The notes beneath the pieces are model-generated. The model searched no databases. It was given only the letters and a program-made list of their open reading frames with translations, and was not told the origin of the DNA. Positions 1 through 4,426 of a stretch of 5,487 nt of DNA are shown piece after piece (position 1 is the first letter of the stretch; each line of letters opens with the position of its first letter). This DNA is from an uncultured Synergistia bacterium. GTDB lineage: Bacteria; Eremiobacterota; SpSt-956; JAKJGF01. The stretch lies in contig CALARM010000505.1 of NCBI GenBank assembly GCA_937888925.1, positions 1 through 5,487 on the forward strand, read 5' to 3'. The position numbers and the translations under genes were made by a program.

Positions 1-290
1 TCTTTTATGACTGTTCCGGGAGGCACTTTTATATATAAATCTTCGGCACTTTTCCCTGTTTTGTTTTTTTTCTGTCCAGGTTTTCCATTGTCACCATGAA
101 AATGGGATTTATACTTGAATGAGAGGAGTGTATTCAGGTTTGTATCTGCAATAAGATATACATTCCCCCCTCTTCCTCCGTCACCTCCGCTCGGCCCTCC
201 GTAGGCTATATATTTTTCCTTATGAAATGATACAAGCCCGCATCCGCCGTCTCCGCCTCTGACATAAATGGTTGCTTCATCAATAAACAC
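1..290 (-). CDS. obg: Obg family GTPase, N-terminal part (runs off the left edge)
   Basis: Translating the minus strand from a GTG at 290 gives 96 residues that match the glycine-rich Obg fold found at the N-terminus of Obg/CgtA GTPases. Recognisable pieces are MFIDEATIYVRGGDGG (residues 1-16), KYIAYGGPSGGDGGRGG (26-42) and the IKVPPGTV segment (87-94). The GTPase domain itself lies outside the window. Obg is an essential GTPase that binds the large ribosomal subunit, helps its late assembly, and in Bacillus also binds ppGpp. The GTG start is supported by a GGAAGG ribosome-binding site 8 bases upstream and by the family's usual MFVDE beginning; no ATG fits. It lies downstream of rpmA, the usual neighbour, but is separated from it by a terminator-like hairpin. 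Family assignment is firm; only the first quarter of the protein is seen. Confidence 0.93.
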   Translation of the reverse strand, partial: MFIDEATIYVRGGDGGCGLVSFHKEKYIAYGGPSGGDGGRGGNVYLIADTNLNTLLSFKYKSHFHGDNGKPGQKKNKTGKSAEDLYIKVPPGTVIK

Positions 291-315
291 AAAATTTTCC
301 TTCCCTATATAAAGT

Positions 316-352
316 AAAAACCGAAAGTAATATGTAAATTCACAACTTTCGG
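316..352 (-). terminator. Terminator-like hairpin between rpmA and obg
   Basis: On the minus strand CCGAAAGT (352-345) can pair with ACTTTCGG (328-321), a perfect 8-bp stem with a 16-base loop, followed directly by five Ts (320-316). This is the layout of an intrinsic terminator, although the stem is only half G/C and the loop is large. It lies 28 bases after the rpmA stop and 12 bases before the obg ribosome-binding site, with no clear promoter for obg after it. It therefore probably acts as a partial terminator or processing site that lowers obg expression relative to rpmA. Confidence 0.6.
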
Positions 353-379
353 CTTTTAATTTTACAAACTGCCTGGATT

Positions 380-664
380 TTATACTGCAACAGGTTGAAC
401 GTTTATAAGCTTTTTATTTTTTCCTCTTTTCTCAAAGGAAACATGTCCTTCTACAACAGAGAATATAGTATAATCTTTGCCCATCATAACATGACTGCCT
501 GGCTTGAATTCACTTCCACGCTGACGTATAATGATTTCTCCCGGTTTTACATGCTGACCGCCAAATTTCTTTATACCAAGACGCTGGGATGCGCTGTCTC
601 TGCCGTTACGGGTGCTTCCAAGTCCTTTTTTATGAGCAAATAACTGTAGATCTAAAGTAATCAT
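380..664 (-). CDS. rpmA: 50S ribosomal protein bL27 with cleavable N-terminal extension
   Basis: The product is 94 residues if translation starts at the ATG at 664. It matches bL27, the large-subunit protein whose N-terminal tail reaches the peptidyl-transferase centre. After the leader MITLDLQLF comes [15 protein letters not shown] (10-24), then [19 protein letters not shown] and [11 protein letters not shown] in the usual order. The LDLQLF leader resembles the N-terminal extension of Firmicutes L27, which the protease Prp removes just before the conserved A-S/H-KKG; mature L27 would be 85 residues. No prp or rplU gene is in the spacer upstream, so this gene has its own promoter and heads a unit with obg. 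An in-frame GTG at 697 would add 11 residues but overlaps the ribosome-binding site, so it is rejected. Identification is very secure; the exact start is likely but not proven. Confidence 0.96.
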   Translation of the reverse strand: MITLDLQLFAHKKGLGSTRNGRDSASQRLGIKKFGGQHVKPGEIIIRQRGSEFKPGSHVMMGKDYTIFSVVEGHVSFEKRGKNKKLINVQPVAV

Positions 665-702
665 ATCTACAAGTAGCCTTTGTACCGCTACTTTCACCTC
701 CT
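665..702 (-). promoter_or_regulatory. rpmA ribosome-binding site with a hairpin in the spacer
   Basis: The minus strand reads AGGAGGTGA (702-694), complementary to the 16S rRNA anti-Shine-Dalgarno tail over nine bases. The AGGAGG core lies 32 bases from the only sensible ATG, too far for normal initiation. Directly after it, AAGTAGC (693-687) pairs perfectly with GCTACTT (677-671) around a 9-base loop. Folding those 23 bases leaves 9 bases between AGGAGG and ATG, an ideal distance. No ATG, GTG or TTG lies 4-12 bases after the AGGAGG core. The structure is seen in the sequence; its role is inferred. Confidence 0.7.
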
Positions 703-708
703 AAATTC

Positions 709-733
709 AGTGCTTTATGTTAATAGAAACACT
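709..733 (-). promoter_or_regulatory. Small hairpin in the rpmA leader
   Basis: In the predicted rpmA leader RNA, AGTGTTT (733-727) can pair with AAGCACT (715-709), seven pairs including one G-U, around an 11-base loop. It lies 6 bases upstream of the AGGAGG site. It is weak and may be chance, but together with the spacer hairpin it gives the leader two stems flanking the ribosome-binding site. Confidence 0.3.
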
Positions 734-754
734 TTCAATTCCATACTTCGTGCT

Positions 755-783
755 ATTATATCACAAGAGTCATGTAAATGCAA
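755..783 (-). promoter_or_regulatory. Probable promoter of rpmA-obg
   Basis: On the minus strand there is a perfect -10 TATAAT (760-755) preceded by TGA (763-761), an extended -10 motif, with a poor -35 TTGCAT (783-778) at the ideal 17-base spacing. The extended -10 can compensate for the weak -35. Transcription would start near 748, giving a leader of about 84 bases before the rpmA ATG. It points away from the rel promoter in the same intergenic region. Confidence 0.65.
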
Positions 784-808
784 TGGACATAAAGATTAAT
801 TTTTTATA

Positions 809-837
809 TAGACAAAAAGGGTGATATAAATTATAAT
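809..837 (+). promoter_or_regulatory. Probable promoter of rel
   Basis: TAGACA (809-814, one mismatch to the -35 consensus) and a perfect TATAAT (832-837) are separated by 17 bases. Transcription would begin near 844, almost exactly where the heptamer repeat stem begins. The rel mRNA would therefore start with that hairpin. Confidence 0.7.
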
Positions 838-842
838 TATGG

Positions 843-921
843 CGTGACGCGTGACGCGTGACGCGTGACGCGTTGGTTCAGTATTATTTTACGCGTTACG
901 CATTACGCGTTACGTGTCACG
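843..921 (+). repeat. Inverted heptamer array forming a 31-bp stem in the rel leader
   Basis: The left arm (843-873) contains four perfect tandem copies of GTGACGC from 844 to 871. The right arm (891-921) contains heptamers in the opposite sense: ACGCGTT, ACGCATT, ACGCGTT, ACGTGTC. The arms align without gaps over 31 positions. In RNA this gives 26 Watson-Crick pairs, four G-U pairs (left positions 849, 853, 860, 867) and one C-A mismatch (862/902). The loop is 17 bases (874-890). The unit contains ACGCGT palindromes, so alternative folds within an arm are possible. The array is much more GC-rich than its surroundings. The stem starts at about the predicted transcription start and ends 7 bases before the rel ribosome-binding site, so it fills almost the whole leader. 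Confidence 0.9.
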
Positions 922-928
922 ATTTAAT

Positions 929-932
929 GGAG
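929..932 (+). promoter_or_regulatory. rel ribosome-binding site (decides the start)
   Basis: GGAG at 929-932 lies 6 bases before the ATG at 939. It supports this ATG over the in-frame ATG at 927, which overlaps the site, and over the GTG at 858, which is inside the repeat array and has no ribosome-binding site of its own. Confidence 0.75.
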
Positions 933-938
933 TTATTT

Positions 939-3209
939 ATGGAACAAACAGTTTCTTCTCCTGATTATTCTTCTTCAGATTATATCGAACATAGCCTTGA
1001 AGAATTACTGCATAAAGTTAAACTTTATAAACCTGATGCCAATCTGGAATTTATAGAAAAAGCTCTCCGTTTTGCAGTATCAGCCCATGAAGGTCAGAAT
1101 CGTGCATCGGGAGAACCTTATATTTTACATCCCCTGGGAGTGGCCTGTATTCTGGCGGAAGATTTAAAACTGGATGAACCTTCCATTGTGGCTGCCCTCC
1201 TTCATGATGTACTGGAAGATACAGATGTAACCTATGAAGAAATGCTTTCCATATTCGGCGAAGAAGTTGTAAATCTTGTCGATGGTGTTACAAAACTTAC
1301 AAAAATCAGTGACAGTACCTCGTTGAAGGGATTGACAAAGGAAGAGAGACAGGCAGAAAATTTACGTAAAATATTCCTTGCCATGGCCAAGGATTTAAGG
1401 GTTATTTTCATAAAACTGGCAGACAGGCTTCATAACATGAGAACCCTTTCGTCTCTTGCTCTGAATAAACAGAGATCCATATCTATGGAAACTATAGAAA
1501 TTTTTGCTCCTATGGCCAACAGACTCGGTATATGGCATATAAAAAAAGAGCTTGAAGATCTGTCTTTTAAATATCTTCAGCCGGAGATTTATGCTTCTCT
1601 TGTAAAGGAAATAGACGAAAAACGTGACAGAAGCAGCAAGGTATTTAAAGAAGCAACGGATCTTTTAAATAAAGAATTGATGCATAATGAAATAAAAGCT
1701 ACTATTGAAACAAGGTTTAAACATTATTATGGTATATATCAGAAAATGCTGAATAAGAAAAAGGGACTTGATGAAATTTATGATTATACGGCTCTGAGGG
1801 TTGTAGTTCCTACTGTGAGCAACTGTTACGGAGTTCTTGGAATAGTCCACAGTATATGGGTGCCCCTTCCTGATAGAATTAAAGATTATATAGCCACTCC
1901 TAAAGCCAATGGTTACCAGTCTTTACACACAACGGTATTCGGTCCTTCCGGCGAGCTTATGGAAGTTCAGATAAGAACATGGCAGATGCACAGAATAGGA
2001 GAATTTGGAATTGCCGCTCACTGGCAGTATAAAGAGGGATGGAAACAGGACAGAAAGTTTCAAAAACAGATAACACCTTTTATACAGCAGCTTATAGACT
2101 GGCAGGCAGATTTAAAGGATGCAAAAGAATTCATTCAATCTCTTAAAATGGATTTTTTGAATAATCAGGTTTTTGTTTTTACCCCGGGAGGAGATCTTCT
2201 GGACCTGCCGGCAGAGTCCACACCTATTGATTTCGCCTATAGAATTCATACGGAAGTAGGTAATAAATGTGTCGGTGCCAAGGTAAACAATAAAATAGTT
2301 CCCCTTAATTACAGGCTTAAAAACGGAGATATTGTTGAAATAATAACGTCGAATGTGAGTGGCGGTCCCAGCAGAGACTGGATGAGTATATGCACTACAA
2401 GCAGTGCGAAGAATAAAATCAGAAACTGGTTCAAGAAAGAAAGAAAAGAAGAAAATATTTTAAGAGGAAAGGATATCACGGACAGGGAAATAAGAAAATT
2501 AAGAAGAATCTTCAGGGGATTTTCCAAAAAAGATCTCTTCGAAAGGGTTATGAAGAGATATCCTTTCTATAGTTCCGAGGAAGAATTCCTTGCTGCTATC
2601 GGTTACGGTGATATACCTGTAATTCAGATAAATAAGATTTTAAAAGAAGAACTTGATAATATTACAGGAAAAACTGAAGAGAAAAAATCCGAACAGACAG
2701 GGAAAGATAGTACAGAACAGAAGGAAAAGATCGATCTTTCCTATGACGGTGAAAATTTTATTCAGGTTAAAGATATAAAGAATCTTGTAATAAGAGTTGC
2801 CAGATGCTGTAACCCCCTCCCCGGAGAGGATATAATAGGTTATATTACTCAGGGCAGAGGCGTAAGTGTCCACAGGAAAACATGCCATAATTTAAAGTTT
2901 TTCTCAAATCACTCAGACCGTCTCATAGAGGTTAACTGGTCGGTAAAGAAAAAGAAAAATGTTTATCCTGTCCAGTTACTTATCAATGGATGGGACAGAC
3001 CGGGACTTCTGAATGATGTAACTGCATTACTTAAAGAAGAAATGATAAATTCCAGATCTATAAATGCTTATACGGAAGGAGCAGGAGAAGCAGTAGTTAA
3101 AATGGTTGTAGAGGTAAAGGATATACAGCAGCTCAATGGTTTTATAAAAAAAATAAAAAGCATAAAAGGTATAACGATGGTTAAAAGGATTGTTCAGGAG
3201 AAGAATTAA
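939..3209 (+). CDS. rel: Bifunctional (p)ppGpp synthetase/hydrolase, Rel/SpoT family
   Basis: From the ATG at 939 the protein has 756 residues, close to the usual length of long RelA/SpoT proteins. It makes ppGpp/pppGpp from ATP plus GDP/GTP during starvation and hydrolyses them otherwise. Domains in order: HD hydrolase with HP at 64-65, HDVLED at 89-94 and ADRLHNMRTL at 161-170, so the metal ligands appear intact (H64, H89, D90, D162); synthetase with KHYYGIYQKM (261-270), YDYTALRV (281-288) and KANGYQSLH (322-330); TGS from about 410 to 470; a Cys-rich zinc-finger-like domain with C623, C624, H645 and C649; and a C-terminal ACT domain (about 676-752). RIKD at 313-316 is the RXKD form of bifunctional enzymes, not the EXDD form of hydrolase-dead RelA. 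Both activities are therefore expected. An in-frame GTG at 858 would add 27 residues coded mostly by the repeat array and is unlikely to be the start. dtd follows, as in Bacillus. Confidence 0.96.
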   Translation: MEQTVSSPDYSSSDYIEHSLEELLHKVKLYKPDANLEFIEKALRFAVSAHEGQNRASGEPYILHPLGVACILAEDLKLDEPSIVAALLHDVLEDTDVTYEEMLSIFGEEVVNLVDGVTKLTKISDSTSLKGLTKEERQAENLRKIFLAMAKDLRVIFIKLADRLHNMRTLSSLALNKQRSISMETIEIFAPMANRLGIWHIKKELEDLSFKYLQPEIYASLVKEIDEKRDRSSKVFKEATDLLNKELMHNEIKATIETRFKHYYGIYQKMLNKKKGLDEIYDYTALRVVVPTVSNCYGVLGIVHSIWVPLPDRIKDYIATPKANGYQSLHTTVFGPSGELMEVQIRTWQMHRIGEFGIAAHWQYKEGWKQDRKFQKQITPFIQQLIDWQADLKDAKEFIQSLKMDFLNNQVFVFTPGGDLLDLPAESTPIDFAYRIHTEVGNKCVGAKVNNKIVPLNYRLKNGDIVEIITSNVSGGPSRDWMSICTTSSAKNKIRNWFKKERKEENILRGKDITDREIRKLRRIFRGFSKKDLFERVMKRYPFYSSEEEFLAAIGYGDIPVIQINKILKEELDNITGKTEEKKSEQTGKDSTEQKEKIDLSYDGENFIQVKDIKNLVIRVARCCNPLPGEDIIGYITQGRGVSVHRKTCHNLKFFSNHSDRLIEVNWSVKKKKNVYPVQLLINGWDRPGLLNDVTALLKEEMINSRSINAYTEGAGEAVVKMVVEVKDIQQLNGFIKKIKSIKGITMVKRIVQEKN

Positions 3210-3212
3210 TTA

Positions 3213-3349
3213 CAGTGAGCAGTTAGCAGTGATCTGTGACCAGTAGGGGACGCCCCCCTGTGGTCGCCCCGTATCGGTGAAAATGTGCATCACGCATCAC
3301 GAACCACGCGTCACCCGTTACCCGTTAGAACCATATTACACATTACGAT
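3213..3349 (+). repeat. Degenerate inverted heptamer array with GC-rich centre, rel-dtd spacer
   Basis: The spacer between rel and dtd repeats the organisation seen before rel. The left part has 7-base units in the GTGA phase: GTGAGCA, GTTAGCA, GTGATCT, GTGACCA (3215-3242). The right part has units in the opposite sense: GCATCAC twice, GAACCAC, GCGTCAC, CCGTTAC, CCGTTAG (3287-3328), then TTACACA and TTACGAT (3336-3349). The centre (3246-3271) is a GC-rich block with runs of G and C that could form short local hairpins but has no T-run. The two arms pair only partly with each other. No promoter is obvious here, so dtd is probably transcribed through from rel. Confidence 0.75.
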
Positions 3350-3369
3350 TTTAAAGGAAATAAACTTTT

Positions 3370-3828
3370 ATGAGAGCAATAGTCCAGAGAGTAAAAGAAG
3401 CAGAAGTGCTTGTTGAAGAAAATGGAACTGAAACAACAACAGGTAAAATAGGGAAGGGCATTATGGTTCTTCTCGGTGTCGGGAAAAACGATTCCTCTAA
3501 AGATGTTACATGGATGGCGGAAAAAATTGCCGGTTTACGAATCTTTCCCGATGAAGAAGATAAAATGAATCTTTCTGTTCTGGATGTCTCAGGAGAAGCC
3601 CTTGTTGTATCACAGTTTACCCTTTACGGTGACTGTCGAAAAGGGAAGCGTCCCGGTTATTCCGATGCAGCACCTCCTGAACTTGCAGTGAATTTATATA
3701 AAGATTTTGTAGAAGCCCTCAAAGAAAAGGGACTTGCAGTATCAGAAGGAGTATTTCAGGCTTCCATGCTTGTAAAGATATATAACCAGGGGCCTGTCAC
3801 TCTTATTATAGACAGCCAGAAAACTTAG
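3370..3828 (+). CDS. dtd: D-aminoacyl-tRNA deacylase
   Basis: The 152-residue product matches DTD, a dimeric cytoplasmic enzyme that hydrolyses D-amino acids from mischarged tRNAs and also clears glycine wrongly attached to tRNA-Ala. The start [23 protein letters not shown] (56-70), the active-site SQFTL (81-85), [11 protein letters not shown] (91-101) and the Gly-cisPro motif GPVT (141-144) are all present. Length is normal (about 145-150 in most family members). The usual ADM before the last strand reads ASM at 131-133, a mild change. The ATG is preceded by AAGGA (3354-3358) at 11 bases, slightly long but acceptable. It lies 160 bases after rel with a repeat array between; rel-dtd adjacency is common in Firmicutes. 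Identification is firm. Confidence 0.95.
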   Translation: MRAIVQRVKEAEVLVEENGTETTTGKIGKGIMVLLGVGKNDSSKDVTWMAEKIAGLRIFPDEEDKMNLSVLDVSGEALVVSQFTLYGDCRKGKRPGYSDAAPPELAVNLYKDFVEALKEKGLAVSEGVFQASMLVKIYNQGPVTLIIDSQKT

Positions 3829-3848
3829 AGGCAGTTTCGTATCTGCCC
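3829..3848 (-). terminator. Weak hairpin between dtd and the tRNA, possible terminator
   Basis: On the minus strand GGGCAG (3848-3843) can pair with CTGCCT (3834-3829), six pairs including one G-U, around an 8-base loop. It begins 8 bases after the tRNA 3' end and is followed shortly by four Ts. In the plus direction, after dtd, the outermost pair is lost and there is no solid T-run. It may end the tRNA transcript; the support is thin. Confidence 0.35.
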
Positions 3849-3856
3849 TTCTATTA

Positions 3857-3929
3857 TGGAGATGAGCGGATTCGAACCGCCGACCTCTTCCTTGCGAAGG
3901 AAGCGCTCTACCATCTAAGCTACATCCCC
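3857..3929 (-). tRNA. tRNA-Ala (anticodon CGC)
   Basis: A complete 73-base cloverleaf reads on the minus strand. The acceptor GGGGATG pairs with CATCTCC and contains G3-U70, the identity element read by alanyl-tRNA synthetase. The D stem is GCTT/GAGC, the anticodon stem CTTCC/GGAAG with loop TTCGCAA, the variable loop AGGTC, and the T stem GGCGG/CCGCT with loop TTCGAAT. The anticodon CGC (3896-3894) reads only GCG. The discriminator is A (3857). No CCA is encoded, so the end must be added by a nucleotidyltransferase. A strong promoter lies just upstream. Confidence 0.97.
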
Positions 3930-3940
3930 TTTAACGTCTC

Positions 3941-3969
3941 ATTATAATTTAAACTTTATATGAAGTCAA
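3941..3969 (-). promoter_or_regulatory. Promoter of tRNA-Ala
   Basis: On the minus strand TTGACT (3969-3964) and a perfect TATAAT (3946-3941) are separated by 17 bases. The mature tRNA begins 11 bases after the -10 box, so the primary transcript would have a 5' leader of only about 4-5 bases for RNase P to remove. This is the best promoter match in the window. Confidence 0.85.
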
Positions 3970-3993
3970 GAGATTGCATTTTTTGACAAACTA

Positions 3994-4022
3994 TTGCTAT
4001 TACCAGATTTTTTTGCTATAAT
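3994..4022 (+). promoter_or_regulatory. Probable promoter of the small membrane protein gene
   Basis: A perfect TATAAT (4017-4022) is preceded by TGC, an extended -10, and by TTGCTA (3994-3999) at 17-base spacing. It diverges from the tRNA promoter, with the two -35 boxes about 24 bases apart. Transcription would start near 4029, leaving a leader of about 54 bases. Confidence 0.65.
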
Positions 4023-4082
4023 AAACAGGACATGATAGGTAGTATATATAAAATCCCTGTGTGTATTCTATGAGAGGAGAGA

Positions 4083-4361
4083 ATGAAGGTTTTTTTAGTT
4101 TATGGTAATTTTGTGTTTCATAATATTGATAAACTCGAAAATTTTCTTCAGAAAAAGATTATGACAGACAGCAAGTTATTATGGTTTTTTACAGGAGGCA
4201 TTTGTGCATTGTCTCTGGTTATTATATGGAATTCATATAAGGGAGCTTCTAAAACTACGAGAAAGAAGCTTGAAGAACCTACTTATCGTAAGGTAAAAGA
4301 TTTGATTTCCGAAGCAGATGAATTGCTGGATATATTAAGAGAAATGGACAAAATAAAGTAG
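4083..4361 (+). CDS. Small single-pass membrane protein, unknown function
   Basis: I do not recognise this 92-residue protein. It has a short N-terminal stretch, one clear hydrophobic segment at about 32-49 (LLWFFTGGICALSLVIIW) likely to cross the membrane, and a charged tail. The tail is basic right after the membrane (KGASKTTRKK), which by the positive-inside rule places it in the cytoplasm. It ends in a probable amphipathic or coiled-coil helix (VKDLISEADELLDILREMDKIK is acidic and heptad-like; residues 71-92). The start at 4083 follows AGGAG by only 3 bases, closer than ideal. An internal ATG at 4161 would give 66 residues starting just before the membrane segment but has no ribosome-binding site. 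The gene has its own promoter and terminator, so it appears to be a single-gene transcript. Real coding is likely given these signals. Confidence 0.7.
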   Translation: MKVFLVYGNFVFHNIDKLENFLQKKIMTDSKLLWFFTGGICALSLVIIWNSYKGASKTTRKKLEEPTYRKVKDLISEADELLDILREMDKIK

Positions 4362-4380
4362 TTTATTGAGATTAAATAAA

Positions 4381-4416
4381 AAAAAATAAAGGCCACCGGA
4401 GTGGCCTTTATTTTTT
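4381..4416. terminator. Strong bidirectional intrinsic terminator
   Basis: GGCCAC (4391-4396) pairs with GTGGCC (4401-4406) around the tetraloop CGGA, and the stem extends through AATAAA/TTTATT. It is flanked by an A-run on the left and a T-run on the right, so it works in both directions. It ends the small membrane protein gene, 19 bases after its stop, and the convergent TPR gene, whose stop lies 10 bases away. Confidence 0.93.
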
Positions 4417-4426
4417 ATGGTAAATA

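Noticed and set aside
310..340. Promoter for obg on the minus strand around TTTACA
   Set aside because: No -10 box at a suitable distance; the best AT-rich hexamers are 19-21 bases away.
395..643. Plus-strand open frame opposite rpmA
   Set aside because: Entirely antisense to a well-identified ribosomal protein gene and resembles no known protein.
665..697. GTG at 697 as the rpmA start
   Set aside because: The GTG overlaps the AGGAGG site itself, and the extra 11 residues are not part of known L27 leaders.
843..921. Heptamer array as a CRISPR
   Set aside because: Units are 7 bases, directly adjacent without unique spacers, and arranged as an inverted pair.
3246..3271. GC-rich block after rel as a terminator
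   Set aside because: Only short imperfect pairing is possible and no T-run follows.
3983..3988. Perfect TTGACA as -35 for the small membrane protein gene
   Set aside because: It lies 28 bases from the TATAAT at 4017; no acceptable -10 is found at 16-18 bases.
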